Assembly: GCA_020081605.1 (NCBI GenBank)
Contig: JAHREC010000060.1
Coordinates: 1 to 64,000, forward strand
DNA length: 64,000 bases
Origin: Albifimbria verrucaria
Lineage: Eukaryota; Ascomycota; Sordariomycetes; Hypocreales; Stachybotryaceae
Direction of reading: 5' to 3'
Part shown: positions 36,433 to 48,111 of the stretch, one piece after another
How the letters are laid out: the number at the start of each line of letters is the position of its first letter
Numbering within the stretch: the stretch's first letter is position 1
Notes under the pieces: model-generated
Told to the model about the DNA's origin: nothing
Databases searched by the model: none
Seen by the model: the letters and a program-made list of their open reading frames with translations, nothing else
Translations under genes and position numbers: made by a program

Positions 36433-37402
36433 ATGAGTTACAGGAACGATGACTCCACTGTTCGGCCTAGCCTTGCGCTCCAGGTTACAATTCATACGCC
36501 GTGGATGCGTTATTGTTCTTCAGCGGATAATTTTGAAGATCACCTACAACTTAACCATCATTACGATCAAACAAATTCACCAAATCCACGATATCCACTG
36601 GCAACAACAGTATGGAGCTACGACGGTACAAGCGTAGAGGCTTCGGTACATGCAGAAGATGTCTTACTACTTGACATCACGTATCCTGAATGTATTTGGG
36701 GCTTAAAAGGAGTGGAAAATAAGTTCAACTCAATCTCAATATTCAAAAAAATTCTGAATACATGACGGAAGATTTAATGATGCTTTGTCAGAATATACGA
36801 ATCATGGATGTGGATATTGATCACATTCAAGTCGTTTTGGGAACGTCGCAAAGTATCATACTGACCAAAGGCTCGACTGAACTGTTTCCCAAAGGTTCAC
36901 TCGTCGATTATGAGAACAATATAGCTCTTATTGATCTAGAAAGCCCGGATCTAAAACCGTGGCTTCAACGATCAGAACTGAAAACCCAGCATGAACATTC
37001 GGAAATATCCATTGCTATTTCGGCTGCCACCAATGGCACTCTGAAACAACTCATTGTTGGACATTCAGCGTTTTCTCATATAACAAGGGACGAGAAAGGG
37101 CTCATATTCCACTATGGAGACAAGTTCATACGACTACCTTCAGACGTTTCAGCAGAGTACGTGTCAAGGGATATGGGTAGATCTTGGAAGTTGACAATGC
37201 CGTGGAATTCTTTCAAAACGACACTCGAACAATTATGGGTCCTTTGGAGCAATATTTTCAGACCAGGGAGGAAGGATCAGGTGAGATTCTCGCCAGTGTT
37301 TTACACACGGTTAGGATAAAGCGCAGCCTGTTAGCCTGTATGTCTAGTTCTCCCTACATACATCACGGTAGTGGAAGAAATAAGGCAAAGTTCCAAGAGT
37401 AG
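36433..37402 (+). CDS. orphan hypothetical protein, frameshifted
   Basis: ATG at 36433 (MSYRNDDSTVRPSLALQ) opens a 110-codon frame ending ISIFKKILNT. The next frame, from 36762, continues for 185 codons and overlaps it by four bases. The break lies in a seven-A run at 36747-36753; one more A would fuse the two as IFKKNSEYMTEDL. A further single-base loss near 37180 would switch to the frame reading LEVDNAVEFFQNDTRT and QYFQTREEGSG. A possible intron starts at the GTGAG near 37281. The peptide is globular-looking with no signal or membrane helix. No family was recognised. Confidence 0.45.
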
Positions 37403-37744
37403 CTTCATATATAGCTCACAAGTGACAATTCTGTCTAACAAAGGTAATACTAGTTCAAGCTGGACCGGAGACTATTGTTCCATTGAGATGATGCATTTCC
37501 CTGCTCGACAAAACGACAAGTAGGGCGATTTACGAGCGACACCTCTGAAACATGCAACAATAATGAGACCGGGCATAGATACCCAGAGGTTTTGAGCAAG
37601 AGCACAGGTGATGCTGTTATCCGTAATATTCTTCGCAATGTTATTTGTGATGGTTTCCATAATTGATAGCACACGGAGACCCGGGAATATGAACATAAGG
37701 CATTCAAGGGACGGAATATTCTAGTAAGAAAACTGCAAGGTTAA

Positions 37745-38095
37745 GCTCTTTATCCATTCAGATAACCGTCCTTGCTGAAGCATTCCTCACATCCACCGTG
37801 GTAATGGTTTGGGCTCACATGCAAGCTCGGCTGAGTGCATTCGAACATCCACTGATGAGGCCCGGAATGATAGTATTGATAGACCTACTGGGTGGCAACG
37901 TCTTGCTTACATCGACGCGGCCCTAACCAGTTGCGTGCAACTTTCCCATCCCAAACAAGCCTCCTCACCCTAAATCAACGATTGATTGTGTAAAACATGC
38001 TTGTCAAGGTCAAGGATTATGCTACGGCTACAGTTCCAGTTTCCTCTCACTCGCGCTCTTTTCCTGCGCCAAGGACAACGACTCTGTGCTTTAGT
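37745..38095. repeat. dispersed repeat F, copy 1
   Basis: Aligns with 43850-44455 in the same orientation, minus about 220 bp present only in the second copy. Shared blocks include CACCGTRGYARTGGTTT, GCAAGCTCG, TTACATCGACG, and the TTGTCAAGGTCAAGGAT motif. On the minus strand the other copy encodes a Cys-rich motif that is destroyed here. The two copies flank the CDK8-Myb gene pair. Confidence 0.7.
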
Positions 38096-38944
38096 GTTTG
38101 CCCGCGCATAGGCCCTGAGCGAGCTACAGTGCTACATCGACATTGTCGTCATGAATGCGCAGAGTGACAGGGGCAGGTCCTCGCAGAGATGAATGACACC
38201 CCACCCGTCAACGAACAATCGCTTCGCTTTCGCATCGCCTACCTCGATGTAGTCCCACAAAAGAGTCAAGAGAGTATGGGGAAGGTCAGCTGATAGGTAT
38301 CTGTTCAATACGGGACTGATAGTGACATTTTCGGGAACTTCAGGTATAGAGATGCTTTGACCTCAAGTGTAAAGACTGCTCGGTGCATAAGTGGTCTAGG
38401 TATACCCGAACCATCCGCAACACCTATCACTTGCGATACACTCATCGCTGGCTTTGTGTTCACAGTCCTCTGCCACAGGATAAAGACCACAAAACAGTTT
38501 CCGGTAATTTGGTACACAATTCATGCCGATCTTACAAAACGTAAGAGGATAGAGGTTTATCGACGCTCGTCACTGCGATGTACACAAGCACTCCGAGAAA
38601 TTGACCACGGCTTTCAGAGTGCTACTGTTGCTCCATGACTACACCTAATGAGGCGACTCGCATGTAAGCCGATCTTAACCCCACTCCACTTTCTACACAA
38701 AAGTCAGTGCCCAAAGCCAGAAATGGACAGCAAAGCACGTTTGATTGGTGTAATACTCTGCGGTCAAAGCATGGTAGATCGGCATTGCACACTGGGGTTG
38801 CAGCTGTAGTTATTTCTCTGAGACTTTCATCTATCATGACGTCTAAAATTATCGGCATGAACTCCGCCTTCTTCCTGGCCCCGTTGGCCTGACCTTATCG
38901 ACGAATCCCAACAATGTTTCACTACAGTCCACCTGCCATATATC
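38096..38944. other. intergenic, no gene seen
   Basis: About 850 bp without a supportable gene; frames of 60-93 codons overlap on both strands. Confidence 0.45.
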
Positions 38945-39193
38945 TCATTGAATGTGCGAGGGGCGCACATCTACATGATAGACGTAGATCTCATCTTATT
39001 AAACTGGGGGAAACGGGTGACATTGGCTAGCTAGCAAATTACGTGGTGATAGAAGTCCCATCGTTTAGTGACTTTACGAGATCTACATAGCATATCTACC
39101 ATCAATAGAGATATTAAGTTTCTTCATGTATCGGCATGTTGACTAAGATATTGCGGGTCCATTATGTAGATGTGCCTCTCGGACATTCAATGA
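38945..39193. mobile_element. MITE-like element with terminal inverted repeats
   Basis: A 249-bp AT-rich segment begins TCATTGAATGTGCGAGGGGC and ends with the near-perfect inverse; read in reverse complement, the right end is TCATTGAATGTCCGAGAGGC. The inverted match covers about 30 bp including ACATCTACAT. Internally, GTAGATCT and AGATCTACAT-like words repeat in opposite orientation. There is no ORF. The flanks are ATATATC on the left and TACGGATATC on the right; a TA target duplication is possible but not proven. Size, termini and lack of coding capacity fit a miniature inverted-repeat DNA transposon. It sits about 30 bp beyond the end of the CDK8 gene. Confidence 0.7.
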
Positions 39194-39226
39194 TACGGAT
39201 ATCTACAAAAGCATAAGCCCCCGAAC

Positions 39227-40772
39227 CTACGCTTTGACACGCTTTGATGATAGCGACGAACGATCCGGTATGCCATTGCGCTTGCTTCCTGATTGGCCAC
39301 CTGGATAGACATTATTGTCGACTTGGCGACGCGGACACTCAATCTGGGTGTTCTTGAAGATACCGTCTTCGGTGCAGTCCGTGCTAAAAGGGGCGATGCT
39401 AGGGCCTCGTTTGCAGTGAGGCGCTTCTTCGGGTTGTACTCGAGAAGTCATTTTAGAATCTTGCACCCCCGATACCTAGTACGTCGCTGGCTGTGGAATT
39501 GGAATTGAAGCTCAAGTTCATCTTGTCAATGGCGCCATTGTACCATCGTTCAAGAGGTTGGCCGTCATTGGAACGATTCGAACTACCACCAGGACAGCTC
39601 CGGCTAGAAAATCTGTTTCGGCCCTGGGCTTATTTATCTCTTTGATAGTGGCGGCTGCGTGGTTGGTTGTGGCGATACTGGCTTTGTTGCGAGTAGGTAT
39701 CTAGGAGCTCCTTAAGCTGCTCGTAATGGGGCCTTCTGGACAGCAGAGGCCAATTTTCCTCCGTCGGCAAACCCATGATGTCTATGATTTTCTGCATCTG
39801 ATTGCTCTCAAAAGGAGTTGTCTTTGTGTTATCCACGCTGACCTCTTCGCCTCGGAAGATGGGTTTGAGGCGAAGAAGCTCGGCGATAATGCAACCGATA
39901 GACCACATGTCCACAGCTGCTGTGCAGTGGTGGGAGCCGAGAATGAGTTCTGGAGCACGGTACCAGATCGTTACTACGACCTTGTCACCCCTGATGAGCG
40001 GTTCCAGTGGTTTATCAAAGCGACGGGCCAAGCCCAAGTCGCCAATCTTGATTTTACCGGCGGAGGTGACCATAATATTGGCAGGTTTGAGGTCACGGTG
40101 CATAACCCAGTTCTTGTGCAGGTACTGACAGCCTGCAAGAAGCTGAAACATGATGCTCTTCACAGTGGCAGGATGTACAGGGCTGCCAGATAGCTGCGTA
40201 AGGTGGTGGTGAATGATCTGGAGTAGGTCGTGCTCGGCGTACTCAAACACCATGTAAATATCACGCCGCTCGAGGATGATCTCGGCAAGGCTGATGATGT
40301 TTTCATGGCGTATCTCGGTGCAGAGGCTCATTTCGCGGATGGCACTCCGTGATATACCGGTATAGGTAGGCTGTTCGCCTCCATGCCCAGCTGCACGCTT
40401 AAATTTCTTAATGGCCACTGCATCGCCATCAGGACAACCAGTCTCCATGTTACGGGTCGTGCCTTTAAACACCTCGCCATAGGTGCCACCGCCAATAACG
40501 CCGTCGATGCGGTACCTTTCAGCCACGTGAATCTTGGGCTCGTAAACTACAGATCAACCAGATCAACGGTAAGTGGGTGACAGAGAACACCGTCGGAGAC
40601 AATGAGGAATGTCAAGATGTGATTAAATGAATGAGAGAGCCGTAGAAAAACTCTACCTCCACTGCTACGTCCCTCGATGGCCGCCTTTCCACTTATCGAA
40701 CTAGAGGCCTGACCCGAGGCACTGGTTGTTTGGTTCGTCAGGGTGATGCGAAGAAATCGTGCTCGCTAGCAT
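39227..40772 (-). CDS. SSN3: cyclin-dependent kinase 8 (Mediator kinase), 3' part broken
   Basis: CDK8/Ssn3 pairs with cyclin C in the Mediator kinase module and phosphorylates the RNA polymerase II tail and transcription factors. Kinase hallmarks are complete: Gly loop GGGTYG, VAIKK, the CDK8-type helix SAIRE, EYAEHDLLQIIHHH, HRDLKPAN, DLGLAR (as in fungal Ssn3), TIWYRAPE and MGLPTEENWPLL. An intron fits at 40547-40656, joining SSG to VYEPKIHVAERYR; ATG at 40772 is a tentative start. A TAA at 39630-39632 ends the frame after about 297 codons of the main exon, short of the usual 430-460 total. In-frame family-like sequence continues beyond it (FSSRSCPGG, PLERWYN). Two single-base losses and a TGA then interrupt the kinase C-lobe end (LLEYNPKKRLTANEAL) and tail (SSKRVKA). 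Confidence 0.85.
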
Positions 40773-41765
40773 ATCACGATGATGTAATTCCGGTCAGTTT
40801 TCAATGGCTGTTTCTTGGTGGCAAACGTCGAATCTACAGACTATGATAGAATCAATTGAAAAGGAGCGGAGGGAAGATGGGAGAAAGATCCAGGCGCAAG
40901 CACTTTTACACGTCTTTCGGCCTTGTTGACGACTCCCGGCAATCTCTCTCCGGTGCAGGTGCAGGCCTGTCCTGAATGAATTCCCTGATCCGTCCAATAC
41001 CCTTGCACCTGGAAAGGAGATGAGGGCGAAGGGGAGGTGTGGCCAAGCCCAGACACGGGTGTGGCCCAGACATGGAATTTGATCCCATCCTTAGTGGGAC
41101 CCTATCAGCAAGAAATGGCAACGGCGGGGGATATCCACACCCTGATAGCGTTCTTCTTCCCCGTCGTTGATATAAGACGAATGCATCATGATTCCCTGGC
41201 CCATGCCCTCTAGGCCCTACTAGCTTTTCTAACCTTTATTATTATTTCAGACCGTGAAGCAAAGCAACTGCCCTACTCAACCTTGATTGAGAGATTATTT
41301 TGGATTTATTTCATCTAGCGACTGCCAGCCGCATATAAATTACTACCTTGAACCTTATTGGTGGCCTTCTTTTCTTATACAAGCCCGACTCTGCCCGACG
41401 TTCTCGAAATCTCATTTAACCCACGTACCATATTGCTCGTTGCAGATACCATTCGCCCGTTCAAACGACCATCTTGCCGCTAACGATCTTTGCGAAGAAC
41501 CTCTCGTGGAGATTTGATCTGGCCATTCCTAGAGGCTAATCGTCCCACCACCACCAGCTATTGAGGGACTCGATCATACTCGGAAACAGGAAGGCCCCTT
41601 TCCCTTACCAGTCACCTCATCAATACGTGTGCTCGCAACCTCGGGTGATCAAATCGCAACTGGCTCATACCTTGCTATACAATCGTAAGCACGGAGCTCC
41701 TGGGCAGCATAGATATCTCTGCAACGTCTTCCTTCCAGTATTTTCATTCTCCCTCTCATCTCCCT
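40773..41765. promoter_or_regulatory. divergent promoter region, CDK8 / Myb gene
   Basis: The CDK8-type gene (minus) and the Myb-domain gene (plus) are head to head, so this roughly 1 kb holds both promoters. The Myb side (41220-41760) is rich in C/T tracts, usual for fungal leaders. No specific factor site is strong enough to name. Confidence 0.5.
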
Positions 41766-41849
41766 ATGACACGGCCCGTAGGGGTTTCATCTCTCCAAAT
41801 TCTCTGTCCAGACTCCGGCGACTGGAGGTTTGCTGGTGGACAACTGTGA
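41766..41849 (+). promoter_or_regulatory. 27-codon upstream ORF
   Basis: ATG at 41766 opens MTRPVGVSSLQILC... and stops with TGA at 41847-41849, 16 nt before the main ATG at 41866. If the transcript begins upstream of it, scanning ribosomes would meet it first, which usually lowers translation of the main frame. The transcription start is unknown. Confidence 0.45.
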
Positions 41850-41865
41850 AGCCTGAGGCTACAAT

Positions 41866-42967
41866 ATGGACTACGCGGGTCAGGTGACGAGTCAGTTCCC
41901 GCAGGTCCATACTCAGCATGTCTTCGAAACACCTGCTCACCAACACTCGCAACAGCAGCAGCAGCAGCAACACCGCCAGCTGCTACAGCACCCATCTGAC
42001 CCGACAAGGAGTCTACATGAGCCGTCACCTACCCAGCACGGCAGCTCCCATGGCCAACATCCATCGTTTGGTCAACCTCATCAGCAACACCACACCGCCC
42101 AGATTCTGATGGATCCTTCCCACATGGGCCATACACGAATGGGACCACCGCCGTTCGGGCATCCAGGTCCGGCCGTGTCGCCAATCTGCCAGACAATGCC
42201 CACACCTGGGCATACTCCACACACGCCGCATCCTGGACCACGAAGGAAGCGGCCGCGCCCTCACGATCTCGATCTTTCCGTGACTGGCATGTCCCAGCTA
42301 GATCACTCCGACACTGAAAGCCTCCAACCGACTCCTTTGACAGCATCGTTTACACACAACGCTGCTGCAGCCATCGGCGCAGGTCAGCCTCCAGCACATC
42401 ATCGCCACCATCTACCTGAATTAGGACCGCCATCTAAACGCTTGCGGCACGATGAGCCAGGTGGCGGGGCTCCCAGCGTGGTCGGACAGGCTGGGATGCC
42501 GTCTCCAGCACCTCGACCGCGAGGGCCGAAGCTCAAGTTTACGCCAGAGGATGACCAGCTATTGATCGAGCTGAAGGAGCACAAGAATCTCACCTGGAAG
42601 CAAATAGCGGACTTTTTCCCGGGACGTTCGTCAGGTACATTGCAGGTTCGATACTGTACGAAACTGAAAGCCAAAACCACTCAATGGACTGACGAGACGG
42701 TAAGTACACAACACAGTCCGTGGTTGTTGGATATGGGTAGGCTGACATGACTCTTAATAGGACCAAAAGCTTCGCACGGCTCTGCAAGACTACGCGAACG
42801 AAAAGTGGCGCATCGTGGCCAACAAAGTCGGCACAGGCTTCACACCTGCAGCATGCCGTGAACGCGCTGCGGAGCTGAATGGCGAACTACCTCTGGGACT
42901 GCCACCTTCGTCACCTCTGCCGGTCGGCTCAACATCTGAGCCTAGGGACACAACCTACACTAACTGA
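41866..42967 (+). CDS. two-repeat Myb/SANT DNA-binding protein
   Basis: An intact gene of 346 codons: exon 1 41866-42699, intron 42700-42760 (GTAAGT...TTAATAG), exon 2 42761-42967. The N-terminal 220 residues are His/Gln/Pro-rich and disordered, with a CAG-coded Gln run near 41951-41973 and a basic patch (PRRKRPRP) that could be a nuclear signal. The first Myb repeat starts KFTPEDDQLLIELKEHKNLTW and ends LQVRYCTKLK. The second spans the intron, WTDETDQKLRTALQDY to PAACRERAAEL. Regularly spaced Trp or aromatic residues support helix-turn-helix DNA binding. It is likely a nuclear transcription factor; targets are unknown. No lesion was found, unlike most neighbours. ATG choice is clear because the upstream frame is a separate short ORF. 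Confidence 0.85.
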
Positions 42968-43849
42968 CTCCGCTGAATCGAAGCTATACCTCCGGGAAGC
43001 GCGGTGAGAAGTTGGCGTCGTCATCAAGGCATTCCCGAATGAACTGCAAAGTATGTGATGATATGATCTTTCTATTGGTAACATTCTACCATTGGGGTTT
43101 TTGGATCATGGCCGTTTTTCCAGGTTTCTTCTATGCTCTGTTATCACGACAGAACGCATAACGTACAACTTGCACACAGCACACAGCACATACATACTTT
43201 GAGTATACATTTTTCCTTTCTTATCATAACAGAGATATAGATTCGATTGGGGGTGGTATTGCGAATTGATCAGGCACACTCATCTTCTGAACGATAAGGA
43301 TGGTGAAGAGCGATTGTTTACTCATTGTTCGTTTCTTGTGGTTGGGCTTTTTGTTGATGTGAGTATTTAACCTCACATTTCCATCACCAGCGGCCCCACC
43401 TGACAACAACAAGCGCTAATGCTGACCGCTGTACGGAGCTACACACTGACAAATCTTACTCGCTGCTGTAACCAAATACACGCCGTGCACCTAAGAGGGA
43501 AATGTCTGGGGAGAGCCACATTCAGCTCAACGAGTGACATTAAAACTTAGTAACGTATCTAATTTTTAATGTTCAGTTAAAGAAGCGTAAACGCCTATAG
43601 AGCTGGTAATGTGATATTGGTGGGTGGCTTTATACCTCCTTCGTCTTTCAGTCTCGGTAACTACTATAGGACCTCTATACCACTGTAGTTGCTGCTCAAT
43701 CTCGGCGGCAAAAAGCCTCTTCAACTTTGCACGATGCGACTTGTGAAGATTTCAAGAACGTGAGCATGTGGAAGCCAAAGATTATGTTATGAATATGTAG
43801 ACATGTAAGGCACAAAGTAGTTCGGTACGAGACCAAGAACAATGATGCA
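42968..43849. other. intergenic, no gene seen
   Basis: About 880 bp including the 3' end of the Myb gene. AT-rich in places, with no RNA or protein signature. Confidence 0.5.
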
Positions 43850-44455
43850 GCTCTTCATCCATTCAACCAGCTGTCCTCATTCAAGCATACCTCCCGTCCA
43901 CCGTAGCAGTGGTTTACGCTCGCGTGCAAGCTCGACAGAGATGAAGCTTGCAGTATGTGCATTCGAAAATCCACCAATGCGGCCCACATCGACAGTATTG
44001 ACAGATCCACTGAATCAGCGTGCTGTCTGACTTGATCATCTGAAATGTGTGCGGACAGGAATTGGCCATGATTTTTTTCGATGCTTGGATGACTGGTTGA
44101 AGCTGGGCTGGGTCACTATCAGTAGTCTATCTGAGATGCGTGGTCTGAGCGTACCTCTGGAGACGATGGGGTTCCTGACAAGCCAAGAGAATCACGCTGG
44201 CTATTGTTTCTTTCGATTGGAATGGAAGGACAATATAGGCTTGGTGACAGACGTCTGGCTTACTTACATCGACGAGGCCACCGCCAGATGGATGTGGGTG
44301 TCTTTATTAGGGGTGACCAAGTCCGCTTACCCTACACGAGCGACCAATTCACCACTGAATCGTTGAACCATGATTGATTGTCAAGGTCAAGGATGGCGCC
44401 CCGGCAATAGCGCCGGTTCCTCCTCCTTAGCGCTCTTTTCGCGTCAACAACAGCG
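43850..44455. repeat. dispersed repeat F, copy 2, with Cys-rich relic
   Basis: Counterpart of 37745-38095 with about 220 bp extra inside. On the minus strand, 44003 to 43917 reads C-x2-C-x-C-G-P-H, then F-E-C-x2-C-x-L-x-L-C-x2-C, a zinc-binding arrangement like short Cys-rich domains of uncharacterised fungal proteins. A stop follows at once. A GTAAGTAAG donor-like site near 44274 would fit an upstream exon around 44330-44480 (frame with IHEIVAVVDAKRALRRR). It looks like a decayed gene copy. Confidence 0.6.
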
Positions 44456-47430
44456 ACAATCTCATGTATTAATGAGTGCTGCGCATGGGTCGCTGACCAG
44501 GTTATCACACCATCTTCGCGGTGCCGCTTCAATGGCTGGCCCTTGTCAGCCCACCTGCCCCTGCTGTCTCGATTGCAGCGAAAGGACAGCGTAACATCGG
44601 CCAAACAACCAGTACAGCACGACAGGGGAAGCCTCAATGAGATCCTACCTGTAAATGAATCACATATTCGCTTACCTCCCATAAGACTCGTATCCCGTGG
44701 CGCAGAGAGGGCTGTAGAGGCGCCTGTGCAGATGGGAAACTCGCCAAAGACGGCTCACCACAGGACCATTGCATGACAGTATGAATTTGAATCAGCCGTA
44801 AGAAAAGAATAAGAAAAGTCGTAGTTGACCTCGTATGGCTTTCAAAAGAAATGATAACCACCATCCATGGTGCATGGCAAGGCCGGATGGAATCCCTTCC
44901 CCTTTCCCTTTCCCTTCCCTTCCCTTCCCTGCCCGTTGGTACCATTATTGTGGAGAGGTCCAACCTGACAGCCAGGCTCGACTGGATGGATAGATGTTCG
45001 TCGCCACCACCCTGCTCCAGTGTCTTGGGATAAGCTCTCTCTAATACCGCCGAAGCCTGCTTGCTTTGTTGCCAGCTGTTGGTAGATTGGTAGTAGAATC
45101 AGAGACTGGTGCTATGGCTTATTTCCTCCCATCGATTCTGTACCTGAGCAGGGCTCGTTGTGGCGATGCGATCAAGATTGTGCCTTTATGTCACATCTCG
45201 CCTTGTCCCATCTCCCTTTATGGCCTCAACCTGTGCGATGCAACAGTTTATGCATAAATCCTTGAGCCATGGTTCTCAAGAATCAGACGGTCGGTGATGA
45301 GGTTGTTATGCATCGCGTATCTCAGCGGCTCAGTTCCATTCTGCTTGTCCTGTGCTGATGTTGTCGCCACCGGCAACAGGTTCATACCAGCACCTTTCAC
45401 AACTTTTTTTGACAACCAGACAACCAATGACACCACATGAGCTTTGATGCCGCACACCTTGGTTCTAGGTGAGTATAGTGGCTATGTCGGAGGGTTCTGT
45501 CATAGGGCTCACAGCAGTCCGTCGAATATCGCATCACGTACAGAGTAAGATCAAGCGAACCCACCCAGCTTCGCCTCCCCGGAGCATCCACTCAATCGCG
45601 GTTCCGCCGTCGAGCCACTCCGCTCTACAGGGCAAAGACTCGGTATGGCGGCTCCACCACGCCGGATGAGGGCCGGCCGTGTCGAACGTAGGCGGGGCCC
45701 ACTAATCTCAATGGTGAGTCGGCAATCTCCATAATTATATGGCCCCGGCTTCTCTCTGTCCCGATTTGCCGCTAATATGGTGTACGATAACCGGAAACCA
45801 TTAGTTCAGGAAAGAGAAGGCATATTATACACCGACGAGTTTCCGATTGGCATGGAGCGGGAATCGTGGTCTGTTGATTGTTGATGGGACAGGGGAATGT
45901 TCATATTCTCGTCTATAACTCATGGTGTGTCTGATAATGGCCCATAGGAGACACAGAGGAGACAACTGATGATCTACCCACTGTTTCACCACTACCTCCG
46001 ACGCCGGGTCATCGAGATCGCGATCGGCGTAGTGCCCAACGAAGGCGTGCTCGGGTCTGAAGGAGAACATTAGCCTTCCCAATTGGGATGTTTGCGACTG
46101 TATGTAATGTATAAACCTTAGAAAGGAGTATCCTGAACATGCCCTTCATCCTGCAGCCAAAATGATGGAATCTTGCGTCTCGAGAAATAAAGCGCAAAGC
46201 TGAGATCAGCTGGTAAAGGAAGCTTCTTACCAATGCAAGAGTTTCCTAGCTCGCAGAGGAATGTTTGCCAAATCCTAAGGGAGCAAGTAGCGCATAAGAA
46301 AACTCATCTCATTGTGTCTGGAACTCTGGATCGACCGATCCCCAGAGTCGTAGTCCTTGCAATCCTAATACCCAGCAAGTTTGCCTTCAATTACGATTCA
46401 TCGTCGATTTCGGCCATCCCATCTTCGCAGGCTTCGGGTTTTGAGCAAACCGTTGCCGCGAAATTCGAGATAAGTCGCTTGGGTCCCTGTCTAATTTGAC
46501 GTATTTGTTGTCGATTGAAGCCCCTCACGGCATGAAGAAATAGGATCAAAGTTTGATACTGTTGATGGAGAGTGGGGAGCGCTGTAATCAGACCTCGAGA
46601 GGGTAGTGAATGATGGGCTTCGTGTTTGTCGGGTAAGATCAACCGTCTGCGGTCAAAGAAGACAGGATAGCTGCTCTCTGTATACGATTCACGAGCGACA
46701 TGTCTGGTGGGACGCAAATAGCATGTTAGCAGAGGGGTTCGAAGTACGATTTAGATGAGGGTAAAGAAATGGAAACCATGGAAAGAGGCATGTGCCGTCA
46801 AAATCTTGTAGGTCCACTGATTGCGCCCGTCCTGGAAGTCGCCAAGCAATGGGCAGGATCGCTAGGAAGGGTCGCCATAAGCCATGCCAGCGGTCGTAAC
46901 ATCGGAATTTGTCGACGTTACTGCACTGGTGTTGTCCGGTATTGGTCTCGCCCACACGTCAAGTCCTGCGATAGGCTGCGATCGCTTCCATATCATACTC
47001 CTGAAGGAAGGCTACTCTCTTGTTGCGCTCTCGCCCCAAATTAATATTCGCTCGTGTTCAATCTATGTGCCATGTCGTCCAAGTGGCCAGCGAAGAAGAC
47101 AAGATCCAAAGGGAGGAGATGCACCCTGGATCTGATGACTTGATTGATCTCCTTGTCAACCACTCGCCGTAAGCAACATGGAACAACCCCAACAGTTAGA
47201 AGCGTCACCTCTGAGCCTTCCTGCAAAGGGTCGAAGAGATATGGTGCCAATGGTAGAGGTGTTGTAGCAAGTGTTCAAGGAACAAATGGTGGCAAGTTGT
47301 TGTTTGTTCGATGTAAAGAACCGTAATTTGGCTAGAAATTGAGGGAAAAGAGGAGAAATCAAGATTTGTCGCCCACTGGTCCTGTCTGCCTGACCCAGTA
47401 GTGTGCGGAGAGATGCGAGCCACTTATGAT

Positions 47431-47470
47431 TCAGGCGGCCAGGCGGCCAGGCGGCCAGGCGGCGGTCAGG
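47431..47470. repeat. 8-bp tandem CCAGGCGG
   Basis: Four near-perfect units in a row, GC-rich, outside any gene. Confidence 0.9.
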
Positions 47471-48063
47471 TGGAAACTGGTTCTGTCGAATAGTATTTCA
47501 CCATACATGCCCAATTAGAGAGCCCTTCGAGTTGGTGCTTCCAGAGCCAGTCCGGCGAGCAGCGACCCTCTCCGCGATGTCTGGTACGCGCTGTCGATGG
47601 AATAAAGAAGCAAGTCACATGCTGGCTCCGGAAACGGCACATTTACATTCAATAACGAACTGGCGGACGCATCTCGCTTCATTTTCACAGAGTCCCATCA
47701 TCACATAAATTATTTTTGTCTCAAACTCACAGCTGAGGTTCTTGTCACTCTGATAGATGAGCACGAGACAGTGAAATAGAGCACGCTCGAGAAAGTTGGG
47801 GAACTGGTTGAGTGGGACCTACGACTTCTCTGCATAGCAGCAAGCCCTTCGAGTATAATTTTTGAAAATGCGAAAGATTGTACCAAGGCGAAGTGCGACC
47901 TGAAGTTCCTTGCCTTAGCTGGCTTATCCAACCCATCCCGAACTGGAACCGCCGGCGCTGTTGCTCGACGTCACCAAGCCAGCGTCACACTTTACATGGC
48001 TACGGGTGTTCATGTCAATAGGGCCTCTGCTATACCCCACGAAGTCGGGATCTTGTCTCGCAG

Positions 48064-48111
48064 ACAGCGAACAGCGAACAGCGAACAGCGAACAGCGAAC
48101 AGCGAACAGCA
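48064..48111. repeat. 7-bp tandem GCGAACA
   Basis: About six perfect heptamer units flanked by related AGACAG words. No gene overlaps it. Confidence 0.9.

Noticed and set aside
46731..46745. GGTTCGAAG word like a tRNA B box
   Set aside because: No A box or cloverleaf could be drawn around it; other such words lie inside genes.
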